64,000 nucleotides of DNA from Parasphingorhabdus litoris DSM 22379 (GTDB lineage Bacteria; Pseudomonadota; Alphaproteobacteria; Sphingomonadales; Sphingomonadaceae), in contig NZ_CP086727.1 of the NCBI RefSeq assembly GCF_020906275.1, positions 3,546,304 through 3,610,303 of the forward strand, given 5' to 3'. This document shows, piece after piece, positions 1 through 7,206 of the stretch; within the stretch, counting starts at the first letter, position 1, and each line of letters begins with the position of its first letter. A model generated the notes under the pieces. The model saw only the letters and a list, made by a program, of their open reading frames with translations. It was not told the DNA's origin and searched no databases. The translations under genes and the position numbers were made by a program.

Positions 1-1
1 C

Positions 2-463
2 ATAACCGCTTATAACGATACCGTCAACAAACAGGCGATGGCGCCATTATGGGAGGATGTTGGCGATATATCGCTGCTCAAATCCAGCGTCGGGAATGAC
101 GGTTTTTTCTGGATGGGGCCAAAGGGCACGATCACGCCGTTCCATCATGACCTGACCAACAATCTGCTGCTGCAAATTTCTGGTCGCAAGCGTGTCACCA
201 TGGTCGCCGCCTATGACACAGCCCATATGCGCAATCACCTGCATTGTTTCAGCGAGTGGGCCTCGCCGGACGACATCCGTGCGCTGGGCGAGGCGGCGCC
301 AAAGCTATGGCAATGCGACATCGGCCCGGGCGAGGCCGTGTTCCTGCCCGTCGGCTGGTGGCACCATGTCGAAGCGCTGGACCACACGATCGGCATGTCC
401 TTCACGAACTTCCCGGTCGATAATGATTTTTATACGGATTATCCGAATGAGGTGGATTTTTGA
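2..463 (+). CDS. JmjC/cupin-8-like hydroxylase, 3' part only
   Basis: The reading frame is open from base 2, so the gene begins outside the window; the ATG at 38 is probably internal. About 153 codons of the C-terminal part are visible. It carries an Fe(II)/2-oxoglutarate dioxygenase signature: a PFHHD stretch (the HxD iron ligands), a downstream GRKRV basic residue as used for co-substrate binding, and a distal His in PVGWWHHVEAL. This arrangement matches the cupin_8 / FIH-like family, whose members hydroxylate protein side chains or tRNA bases; the substrate cannot be told from the sequence. It ends in TGA at 461-463 and is followed by about 290 bp with no convincing gene before the tRNA. 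Confidence 0.8.
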   Translation: MTAYNDTVNKQAMAPLWEDVGDISLLKSSVGNDGFFWMGPKGTITPFHHDLTNNLLLQISGRKRVTMVAAYDTAHMRNHLHCFSEWASPDDIRALGEAAPKLWQCDIGPGEAVFLPVGWWHHVEALDHTIGMSFTNFPVDNDFYTDYPNEVDF

Positions 464-752
464 GGACAAGGTGAAAATAGCTTTTGCCGGATAGCTTTAT
501 CGCACCATCAGCGTTGTTCTCAAAAGAACGATATATGCGAAGCTATAACCATTGGTCGCGCCCAACTTTCTGTTCATCGCTCTCATTTGGCCGATGACCG
601 GAAATGTCATTGCGAAAAAGCCGCCACCGATTTAGCCGCGCGCTTCCCGATCAGCAGATGGGGCAGATGTCAGCGGTTGGATTTCACAAAATCCGCCCGT
701 GCGATTTGCCGATGGTATTTTCGTATGCGGATACTGTTTCGTCACGTTCGGT

Positions 753-826
753 TGCACGAATAGCTCAGTTGGTAGAGCACAAGACTGTTAATCTTGCGGT
801 TGCAGGTTCGAGTCCTGCTCCAGCAA
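753..826 (+). tRNA. tRNA-Asn (GTT), imperfect acceptor stem
   Basis: D arm GCTC/GAGC (763-766/775-778), anticodon arm CAAGA/TCTTG around loop CTGTTAA with anticodon GTT at 787-789, and T arm GCAGG/CCTGC around TTCGAGT are all perfect. The acceptor stem is not: TGCACGA (753-759) against TCCAGCA (819-825) leaves A-A and C-C mismatches in the middle, and there is one extra A at 760 before the conserved T8. CCA is not encoded. The cloverleaf core is convincing as asparagine tRNA, but the stem is weak enough that a degenerate copy is possible. Confidence 0.82.
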
Positions 827-846
827 TGGCCTTCTTGAAAGGCCAT
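826..846 (+). terminator. Hairpin directly after tRNA-Asn
   Basis: A perfect 8-bp inverted repeat, ATGGCCTT (826-833) and AAGGCCAT (839-846), with a 5-nt CTTGA loop starts on the last base of the tRNA. It probably acts in 3' end formation or as a weak terminator. There is no good T-run after it, so an intrinsic terminator is not certain. Confidence 0.45.
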
Positions 847-1144
847 CAGCCTGAAACGCTGTTTGCAACTCAATGGGTTTGGGGACTGGTACGTGAGCGG
901 TTTGGAGCCCCTGTTTTGAAACAGCCTTCGGGCGATAGAGGAACAAGGGCAAATCATCGGTCACCATGCCAGGCAGTTCGGTCGGGCCGTGATGATGACG
1001 CCGTACTGGAGCTGAATGAAGAGGTTTTCGAACGCCTTCATATCCGCCCGATGTACCGCAAGATCCGCTCTGGCGCGACCCAGTGTGCGGCATGCAACCG
1101 GTCCCCGGCTCTTTGGTTGGGTTCAGTTTGGCGAGGTAAGAGTA
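847..1144. other. Gap between tRNA and slipin gene, no gene seen
   Basis: No reading frame here has a ribosome binding site or a recognisable domain. Open frames on both strands run through the tRNA gene, which argues that they are accidental. The last 15 bases hold the GAGG ribosome binding site (1133-1136) of the next gene. Confidence 0.5.
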
Positions 1145-2299
1145 ATGTTGAATAGAATCAAAGGTTTGAAGGGGAACAGATATGTTACCGTCAACGAAAG
1201 AGAACGTGTCATCTGGTTTTACAAGGGCGCATTGCAAGGTATTTTAGGTCCTGGAGAACATAAGATGCCCAATGATCAAGAGCAGCTGGTTATTGATCGG
1301 TTGACGCTGGAAGACGCTGCTGTGCCCTGGGATTATGAAAAAATGCTGTTTCGGCAATTACCCGATCAGGCCGCAGAGCATCTCACGTTATTTCAGACCG
1401 GTCCGGAGGAGCTGGCAATTGTTGAACGCGACGGGCGGATTGAAAATATACTCTACCCAGATGACAAACTCACAGTCTGGACCGATGCTGGGCCATGGAA
1501 AGTGGAGCTGATCACGCTCGATGACAATCCATTTATCGAACCGGCTCTATTCAGCCGCCTTATTAAAAGCGGGACAGCCGAAGTAATGGATATCGTAAAG
1601 ACAGTTCAGGTCGACAATGGCCAGATCGCCCTGTTCATGGTCGATGGCGAGATATTCAATGAATTGCCGCCGGGTCACTACGGCTATTGGGACCTGAGAC
1701 AAAAAGTTGTTGCCAAGATTATCGACCTTAGCCGTCAGCCGCTTGACGTAAATGGTCAGGAGCTGTTGACCAAGGATCGCGTGACGATCCGAATCAACCT
1801 TTCGGCGGAATATCGTGTCGTTGATCCGGTCAAGGCAGTCACCGAGGTCAAGGACTTTGCCGATGCGCTGTACCGGGCGCTGCAATATGCCTTTCGAAAG
1901 ACACTCGGCGCGATGACGCTCGACCAGATCCTCGACAAGCAGGTGACGGTTGACGCCGAAGCGGCTCAGAAAGTCCGGAGCGATATGGCAGCCATTGGTC
2001 TGGAAGTATCCGAAATCATCCTGAAGGACGTGATCCTGCCGGGTGAAATGCGGGAGCTTTTGAACCAGGTGGTTTCTGCGCAGAAAGCAGCTGAGGCCAA
2101 CGTCATCAAGCGGCGGGAAGAAACGAACGCAACGCGGTCTCTTCTGAACACCGCAAAGGTGATGGCCGATAACCCGGTCATGCTGCGGCTCAAAGAGCTT
2201 GAGGCTCTGGAAAGCATTGCCGGCAAAGTGGACCGGTTGACGGTCAACAACGGCACCAGCGGTTTGATGAACGATATCGTCAATCTGACTGAGGACTAG
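1145..2299 (+). CDS. SPFH/band-7 domain protein, slipin-like
   Basis: A 384-residue protein starting at ATG 1145, which has GAGG 8 nt upstream; an upstream in-frame ATG at 1016 lacks this and its codons read through non-coding sequence. The SPFH/band-7 domain occupies roughly residues 155-325 (EYRVVDP, then ALYRALQYAFRKTLGAMTLDQIL, then LEVSEIILKDVILPGEM), typical of slipin/stomatin proteins that form oligomeric membrane scaffolds. The N-terminal 130 residues contain a related beta-rich unit (GILGPGEHKM echoes NELPPGHYGYW at about 172-182), so the protein may have an internal duplication. No clear transmembrane helix is visible. It is monocistronic and ends at a terminator. The cellular role is unknown. 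Confidence 0.85.
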   Translation: MLNRIKGLKGNRYVTVNERERVIWFYKGALQGILGPGEHKMPNDQEQLVIDRLTLEDAAVPWDYEKMLFRQLPDQAAEHLTLFQTGPEELAIVERDGRIENILYPDDKLTVWTDAGPWKVELITLDDNPFIEPALFSRLIKSGTAEVMDIVKTVQVDNGQIALFMVDGEIFNELPPGHYGYWDLRQKVVAKIIDLSRQPLDVNGQELLTKDRVTIRINLSAEYRVVDPVKAVTEVKDFADALYRALQYAFRKTLGAMTLDQILDKQVTVDAEAAQKVRSDMAAIGLEVSEIILKDVILPGEMRELLNQVVSAQKAAEANVIKRREETNATRSLLNTAKVMADNPVMLRLKELEALESIAGKVDRLTVNNGTSGLMNDIVNLTED

Positions 2300-2313
2300 T
2301 TAGCCAGACAAGG

Positions 2314-2342
2314 AAGGGCGCGGTAGCAATATCGCGCCTTTT
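2314..2342 (+). terminator. Rho-independent terminator after slipin gene
   Basis: AAGGGCGCG (2314-2322) pairs with CGCGCCTTT (2333-2341), with one G-T wobble, and ends in a short T-run. It lies in the 46-bp gap between the convergent slipin gene and sufA. Confidence 0.75.
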
Positions 2343-2345
2343 CAT

Positions 2346-2708
2346 TTATACGGTGAACGATTCCCCGCACCCGCAATCGCCTTTGCTATTGGGATTGTTG
2401 AACACGAAGCCGGCGGTGAAATCATCTTCCTGCCAGTCCATGGTCGAACCGACGAGATACAATACACTTGGTCCGTCGACATAGAATACGCCGCCGGGAG
2501 TCACGATCTTTTCGTCAAACTTCACTTCCTCGGTAACGTAATCGACTGAATAGGCGAGGCCCGAACAGCCTCTGCGCGGGGTGGACAGTTTTACGCCAAT
2601 CACATCTTCCGGCGCTTTGGCCATCAGGTCGGCAATGCGTTGCTCCGCCGCGGGCGTCAGGATGATCGCTGCGGGAATTTCGCGCGTTTTGGTTTTTACT
2701 TCGGTCAT
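2346..2708 (-). CDS. sufA: SufA/HesB-type Fe-S cluster carrier
   Basis: 120 residues, A-type carrier protein of the HesB/IscA/SufA family that accepts Fe-S clusters and hands them to apo-proteins. The three ligand cysteines are visible: Cys48 in RGCSG, and Cys112 and Cys114 in the CGCG motif near the C-terminus. It is the last gene of the SUF operon; its ATG overlaps the TGA of the upstream GNAT gene (ATGA), so the two are translationally coupled. Together with SufBCD and SufS in the same operon the role is secure; only the choice of the name SufA rather than ErpA/IscA depends on context. Confidence 0.93.
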   Translation of the reverse strand: MTEVKTKTREIPAAIILTPAAEQRIADLMAKAPEDVIGVKLSTPRRGCSGLAYSVDYVTEEVKFDEKIVTPGGVFYVDGPSVLYLVGSTMDWQEDDFTAGFVFNNPNSKGDCGCGESFTV

Positions 2709-3223
2709 GTCTCAAGCCTTTTTTGCCAGAACAATGCTTTGCCCATTTTCGGGTCCAGTTGATAATCGCCATAGCCCAGTGACGCATAAAGCGCCTTGGC
2801 TGGTGCGTTGCCTTCCAGCACTTCCAGAGTGACTTTGCAGGCGCCTGCTTCCCGGGCGACGGTTTCAATCTCTGCGAACAGCGCCCGCCCGACGCCGCTG
2901 CCGCGATGGTCTTTGGCGACTACTATATCATGAATATTGATCAGCGGTTTCGCACCAAAGGATGAAAATGTCGTCATCAAATTGGCCAGACCCGCCACCT
3001 CATCGCCGACATAGGCGAGCAAGGAAGATGCCGCCGGTGTCGCGGCCAATCCGGGGACGAGATTCGCCTGCACCTCGGGCGAAAGATCTTCGCCGCCGCC
3101 CATCGGGTCCATCGCATAGACGCGCAGCATCTTGACGATATCCGCCGCATGATTGGCATTGGCATAGTCCGCGCGAATGACGGTGGCTGCCGGTGCCTGA
3201 GAAAGAGTAGCCGTGGCCGTCAT
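2705..3223 (-). CDS. GNAT-family N-acetyltransferase within the SUF operon
   Basis: 172 residues from the ATG at 3223 (MTATATL), which overlaps the sufT stop as ATGA; a longer frame to 3274 would lie inside sufT. The GNAT fold is shown by IHDIVVAKDHRGSGVGRALF (acetyl-CoA binding motif A, HRGSGVG) followed by VTLEVLEGNAPAKALYASLGY (motif B, the usual N-x-x-A-x-x-x-Y-x-x-x-G-F/Y ending). GNAT enzymes transfer acetyl groups to amines or protein N-termini; the substrate is not predictable. It is coupled on both sides (sufT and sufA), so it is co-expressed with the Fe-S assembly genes, though GNAT is not a standard SUF component. Confidence 0.88.
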   Translation of the reverse strand: MTATATLSQAPAATVIRADYANANHAADIVKMLRVYAMDPMGGGEDLSPEVQANLVPGLAATPAASSLLAYVGDEVAGLANLMTTFSSFGAKPLINIHDIVVAKDHRGSGVGRALFAEIETVAREAGACKVTLEVLEGNAPAKALYASLGYGDYQLDPKMGKALFWQKRLET

Positions 3224-3741
3224 AACATCCCCAGCTCGAGCTTCGCTTCGTCGCTCATCTTCTGTGGGTCCCATGGCGGGTCCCAGACGAGGTTCACCTC
3301 ACTATGACCGACGCCGGGCACGCTGCCGACCTGCATTTCAATTTCGCCGGGCATGGATTCCGCGACCGGACAATGCGGGGTGGTCAGGGTCATGGTGACA
3401 ATCGCGTGGTTATCCGGGGTAATTTCCACACCATATATCAAACCAAGGTCATAGATATTCACCGGAATCTCAGGGTCATAAATCGACTTCAAGGTATCGA
3501 CGACGGCTTCATAAAGATCGCCGCCTGCTTCGCCAGCCGGTGTTTCGGTTGGTTGCTGCGCCAGAAAACCTTCCAGATAATCGCGCTTGCGATTAAGCTT
3601 GCTGACATCGCTTTCCGCTTCATGCGGAGACGGCGCAACAACGGGCGCAGGCTTCTCTTCAACCGCATCCTCGACTTTCGCCAAGGGTGGTTTTTCGACG
3701 CTGTCGACTTCTTCGACCATTATTTTGCGTTCTTCGTTCAT
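3220..3741 (-). CDS. sufT: SufT (MIP18/DUF59) Fe-S maturation protein
   Basis: 173 residues from the ATG at 3741, which has GGAAAAGAG just upstream; a longer frame to 3882 lies inside sufS and is rejected. The C-terminal 100 residues are a MIP18/DUF59 domain with DPEIPVNIYDLGLIY, the TTPHCP loop containing the conserved Cys, and VNLVWDPPWDPQKMS. SufT proteins help Fe-S cluster maturation together with SUF. The N-terminal 70 residues are acidic and rich in Pro, Val and Ala, probably a disordered linker, longer than in minimal family members. It starts 9 nt after the sufS stop and overlaps the GNAT gene by 4 nt. Confidence 0.9.
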   Translation of the reverse strand: MNEERKIMVEEVDSVEKPPLAKVEDAVEEKPAPVVAPSPHEAESDVSKLNRKRDYLEGFLAQQPTETPAGEAGGDLYEAVVDTLKSIYDPEIPVNIYDLGLIYGVEITPDNHAIVTMTLTTPHCPVAESMPGEIEMQVGSVPGVGHSEVNLVWDPPWDPQKMSDEAKLELGML

Positions 3742-3749
3742 CTCTTTTC

Positions 3750-5006
3750 CTACCCGAAAATCTTTCTTACCCGTTCGATACCCTTGACCAGGGCCGCGAC
3801 ATCTTCTGCGTCGCTGTAAATTCCAAAGCTGGCCCGCGCGGTAGCTGGCACGCCCATATAGTCCATCAGCGGCTGCGCGCAATGATGGCCGGCGCGGATC
3901 GCAACCCCGCCTTCATCCAATATAGTGGCGACATCGTGCGGATGCACGTCGCCAACCGCAAAACTCAATATTCCCATACTCTTATCGGGGCCAAATACCC
4001 GCACGCTGTTGATGCCGGACAATGCCTCACGCGCCATAGCCAGCGTTGTATTTTCATGGGCAGAAATGACATCCAGCCCAATGCCTTCGACATATTGAAT
4101 CGCGGCATCCAGACCGACAACGCCGGCAATATGCGGTGTGCCTGCTTCGAACCGTCCCGGCGGCGGCGCATAGGTCGTGCCGTCAAAACTGACCCGATCA
4201 ATCATTGATCCGCCGCCCTTCCATGGGGGCATGGCGTCAAGAATTTTATAAGGCGCCCACAGCGCACCAATGCCGGTCGGGCCATAAATTTTGTGGCCGG
4301 AAAAGACATAAAAATCACAGCCAATATCCTGCACATCAACGCGCACACGCGGCGCAGCCTGACAGCCATCAAGCAACAGTTTCGCACCGACTTTATGAGC
4401 GATGGTTGCTGCACGCTTGGCATCCAGCAATGATCCGAGCACATTGGACACATGGGCCAACGCCACCAGCTTGTGCCGCTCGGTGAGATTGGCTTCAATC
4501 CAGTCGAGATCAATCTGACCATCTTCGGTCAGAGGCGCGACATCAATATGGGCTCCGACCCGCTCGGCCAGCAATTGCCACGGCACGATATTGCTGTGAT
4601 GCTCCAGTTGCGACAGCATGATGCGGTCGTCTTTGCCGACATTGGCGTTACCCCAACTTTCGGCGACCAGATTGATGCTGTCGGTTGCACCGCTGGTGAA
4701 AACAATTTCCCTTTCGCTGACGGCATTGAGCAATCCAGCAACCCGTTTGCGGGCGGCTTCATAGGCGAGCGTCATATTAGCCGAGCGTTCGTACACACCG
4801 CGGTGGACAGTCGCGTAATCCGGGCCATAGGCACGCGCTATGGCGTCGAGCACCGCTTTAGGCTTTTGCGAGGTCGCCGCTGTGTCGAGATAATGCCAGT
4901 CGGCCGCGATACCGGGAAAGTCGGCACGGCGCGCACCCGAGGACACGGCTCCGCCCTCATTTTCCCAGCGTGCGATGGCGGGGATGATGGGTGAAGCTTC
5001 GTTCAC
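3750..5006 (-). CDS. sufS: Cysteine desulfurase SufS
   Basis: 418 residues, PLP-dependent group II cysteine desulfurase that supplies persulfide sulfur for Fe-S assembly. Visible residues: PLP Schiff-base Lys239 in SGHKIYGPTG, the PLP-binding LLDGCQAAPR (Asp223) and LEHHSNIVPW (His136 region), and the catalytic loop RAGHHCAQP with Cys376. Length fits SufS (about 406) plus a short N-terminal extension. Its ATG overlaps the sufD stop (ATGA, 5003-5006). No sufE or sufU sulfur acceptor gene is visible in the operon, so one is expected elsewhere. Confidence 0.96.
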   Translation of the reverse strand: MNEASPIIPAIARWENEGGAVSSGARRADFPGIAADWHYLDTAATSQKPKAVLDAIARAYGPDYATVHRGVYERSANMTLAYEAARKRVAGLLNAVSEREIVFTSGATDSINLVAESWGNANVGKDDRIMLSQLEHHSNIVPWQLLAERVGAHIDVAPLTEDGQIDLDWIEANLTERHKLVALAHVSNVLGSLLDAKRAATIAHKVGAKLLLDGCQAAPRVRVDVQDIGCDFYVFSGHKIYGPTGIGALWAPYKILDAMPPWKGGGSMIDRVSFDGTTYAPPPGRFEAGTPHIAGVVGLDAAIQYVEGIGLDVISAHENTTLAMAREALSGINSVRVFGPDKSMGILSFAVGDVHPHDVATILDEGGVAIRAGHHCAQPLMDYMGVPATARASFGIYSDAEDVAALVKGIERVRKIFG

Positions 5007-5773
5007 GGCAAATTCTCCCCTAAAGATTCAAGCACCTCAAGCGCCTTGCTCTCAATCGCTTCACGCGCCGCATCATCGTCCATGCTGACAAAGGCATCGG
5101 CGATAAACGCCTGCAGCATCAATTGCTGCGCGCGCTCCGGCGACAATCCGCGTGAGGCCATGTAGAAAAGCGCTTGCTTATCGAGTTCGCCAACGGTCGC
5201 GCCATGGGCACATTTCACATCGTCGGCGAAAATTTCCAGCTCCGGCTTGGCATTGGCAGTTGCCGTGCGGTCAAGCAGCATCGCCTTGACCGATTGCGCG
5301 GCATCGGTTTTCTGCGCATCGCGCGCGACATTGATTTTGCCGAGGAAACTGCCGGTGGCTTTATCCGCGAGTACTGAGCGAACGACCTGATTGGACGTAG
5401 CATCTGGCTCCGCATGAATAGTTTCGGTCACAATCTCCAACGTTTGTGTGCCGGAACCCAATATCGCGCCGCCCAATTCAAAATGCGCGCCTTTGCCCAG
5501 CGTCACCTTGACCTGAATGCGGCCATAGTCGGCAGCGCTTGCCAGCACATGCAACGCGAAATTGGCATTGTCGCCAACGGTAATGTCCAGATCGACAATT
5601 CCGACGCCTTCAATCATCGGTAGCTCGGTAATCTGGCGTGAAGCGGTCTCGCCAGCAGCAACGGCCAGCCGCTCCGGCCCGTCCAGCTTCGGCCAAACCG
5701 GCTCAAGCGCTTTCAGGTCCGCATAGCGCCACGCCTCGTCGCGCTTGGTCGGGAGGGGAAGAGTTGCAGTCAT
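5003..5773 (-). CDS. sufD: SufD, Fe-S scaffold subunit
   Basis: 256 residues, the SufD partner of the SufB-SufC-SufD scaffold complex. It begins with KRDEAWRYADLKAL (the usual SufD start RxExWRYTxL) and has the SufBD core with FADDVKCAHGATVGELDKQALFYMASRGLSPERAQQLML, where the C/H of KCAHGATVG is the hallmark. It is shorter than E. coli SufD (about 420) because the N-terminal helical domain is reduced, as is common in sphingomonads. Coupled by ATGA overlaps to the upstream small exported protein and to sufS. Confidence 0.95.
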   Translation of the reverse strand: MTATLPLPTKRDEAWRYADLKALEPVWPKLDGPERLAVAAGETASRQITELPMIEGVGIVDLDITVGDNANFALHVLASAADYGRIQVKVTLGKGAHFELGGAILGSGTQTLEIVTETIHAEPDATSNQVVRSVLADKATGSFLGKINVARDAQKTDAAQSVKAMLLDRTATANAKPELEIFADDVKCAHGATVGELDKQALFYMASRGLSPERAQQLMLQAFIADAFVSMDDDAAREAIESKALEVLESLGENLP

Positions 5774-6126
5774 CTCTGAGACCTTTGTAATTCGCGGCGC
5801 AATTTGGCCATCAATTTGGGCTTTTCCGCATCCACGCAGCTTTTAATAGCGCTGTCATCAACTGCACCGTCGCGGATGCACCGCACGGTTGTTTTGCATA
5901 GACGCTTGTCCAGATTGATATTGCCGGAAGACTTGTCGAGCGAGCAGGTGAAGCGGCCCTTCTGGTCTTTGCCGACCATGGCCGATATGCTGTTCAATCG
6001 CCGCCCGATGACGACAATCTCATTCTCGACCGTCTCATTAACGGCCGCCTCATTAACAGCCGCCTCATTCTCGACAGGAGTCGCAGCCGGTTGCACCGCT
6101 GCCAGCAAGAGCGCACCTAAAATCAT
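5770..6126 (-). CDS. Small exported Cys-containing protein between sufC and sufD
   Basis: 118 residues, no firm family. It opens with a hydrophobic stretch (MILGALLLAAVQPA) that could be a short signal peptide but has no Lys/Arg before it. Residues about 18-36 are repetitive (ENEAAVNEAAVNETVENE), followed by EIVVIGRRLNS and a compact C-terminal part with Cys in FTCSLD, RLCKTTVRC and KSCVD, i.e. four cysteines that could form disulfides. Similar small exported Cys proteins occur in sphingomonads (from memory), without known function. It overlaps both sufC and sufD by ATGA, so it is tightly embedded in the SUF operon. An exported protein here is odd because SUF acts in the cytoplasm. Confidence 0.75.
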   Translation of the reverse strand: MILGALLLAAVQPAATPVENEAAVNEAAVNETVENEIVVIGRRLNSISAMVGKDQKGRFTCSLDKSSGNINLDKRLCKTTVRCIRDGAVDDSAIKSCVDAEKPKLMAKLRRELQRSQR

Positions 6127-6866
6127 GCGGCCACCGCCTCATAGCCCTCTTCTTCAAGCTGCAAAGCCAGTTCAGGACCACCGGTTTTGACGATCCGGCC
6201 ATCGGCGAGCACATGGACATAATCCGGCTTCACTTCGTCGAGCAGGCGTTGATAGTGGGTGATCAGCAGCACCGCCTTGTCGGGTTTCCGCATAATCGCA
6301 TTAATGCCGGAACCGACGACACGCAGCGCGTCGATGTCGAGGCCACTGTCCGTCTCATCGAGAATCGCCAGCTTGGGATCGATAATGCCCATCTGAACCA
6401 TCTCGTTGCGCTTCTTTTCGCCGCCGGAAAAGCCGACATTGACCGCTCGTTTCAGCATATCCATGTCCATTTTCAGCAGCGCTGATTTTTCCTTGGCCAG
6501 CTTGATAAATTCCGCACCGGATAATGGCTCTTCGCTGCGCGACTTGCGCTGGCTGTTGAGGCTTTCGCGCAGGAATTGCAGGTTGGAAACACCAGGAATT
6601 TCAACCGGATATTGGAAACCGAGGAAAATGCCCGCTGCTGCACGCTCATGCGGATCAAGCTCGAGCAGATCCTCACCGTCAAAGTTCACATTTCCTGACG
6701 TGATTTCATAACCGGGACGTCCGCCCAGCGCATAAGAAAGCGTCGATTTACCGGCGCCATTGGGGCCCATAATCGCATGGATTTCACCCGCGTTCAGTTC
6801 GAGCGAAAGCCCTTTGAGGATTTCTGTATCGCCAGCATTGGCGCGGAGGTTTTCAATTTTTAGCAT
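6123..6866 (-). CDS. sufC: SufC, ATPase of the SufBCD complex
   Basis: 247 residues, ABC-type ATPase that drives conformational change of the SufB-SufD scaffold in the cytoplasm. Walker A is GPNGAGKST (34-42), the Q-loop lies in FLGFQYPVEIPG, the signature is SGGEKKR (147-153), Walker B is LAILDETDSGLD (Asp170, Glu171) and the switch His is in LLITHYQRLLD. DETDSGLD and the FQYPVEIPGVS segment are diagnostic for SufC rather than a transporter ATPase. Its start overlaps the end of the orphan gene upstream by 14 nt. Confidence 0.97.
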   Translation of the reverse strand: MLKIENLRANAGDTEILKGLSLELNAGEIHAIMGPNGAGKSTLSYALGGRPGYEITSGNVNFDGEDLLELDPHERAAAGIFLGFQYPVEIPGVSNLQFLRESLNSQRKSRSEEPLSGAEFIKLAKEKSALLKMDMDMLKRAVNVGFSGGEKKRNEMVQMGIIDPKLAILDETDSGLDIDALRVVGSGINAIMRKPDKAVLLITHYQRLLDEVKPDYVHVLADGRIVKTGGPELALQLEEEGYEAVAA

Positions 6867-7206
6867 CAGGGTTCACTTTATAGTTTGGGTGTCCGTCGAA
6901 ACGAGAAAGCACAGCTTCAAAGTCAATGTCTGACTTACGAAGTATACTGAGGTTTTTCAGTGCACTATGAACGGTTTGATAAACTGACCATTCAAGCGAG
7001 CCAATGATTTCATCGAGCTCCGGTGCAAATTCGGATTCTGAAGCCCAGTTTTCAATCTGGTTGTGAATTTCATTCAGCTTCCGCATGTTGCAACCACCAT
7101 CGATGTGAAACGATTTTTCACCAGGCTCAATAACATCCGGCCACTTTGCAAGAATAAGCTCATAGGCAGCACGCACTTGAGAAGTATCAACTTCCATCAA
7201 AATCAT
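6853..7206 (-). CDS. Orphan protein inserted between sufB and sufC
   Basis: 117 residues of unknown function. No transmembrane segment, no signal peptide; mostly helical and acidic, with HIDGGCNMRKLNEIHNQIENW and LSRFDGHPNYKVNP as the most distinctive stretches. The start ATG shares one base with the sufB stop (TAATG), and a second in-frame ATG (codon 4) is possible. The 3' end overlaps sufC by 14 nt. By eye its base composition is clearly more AT-rich than sufB and sufC on either side, and codon use differs, which suggests late insertion of a foreign gene into the operon. The coding call rests on the neat fit between neighbours; the role is not inferable. Confidence 0.7.
   Translation of the reverse strand: MILMEVDTSQVRAAYELILAKWPDVIEPGEKSFHIDGGCNMRKLNEIHNQIENWASESEFAPELDEIIGSLEWSVYQTVHSALKNLSILRKSDIDFEAVLSRFDGHPNYKVNPDAKN

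Noticed and set aside
604..1237. Open frames on both strands around the tRNA (one plus frame 604-1155, minus frames 742-957 and 788-1237)
   Set aside because: They run through the tRNA gene, show no known domain and no ribosome binding site at their starts.
3742..3882. N-terminal extension of SufT by 47 codons
   Set aside because: Lies in sufS coding sequence and is Arg-rich nonsense; the ATG at 3741 has a ribosome site.
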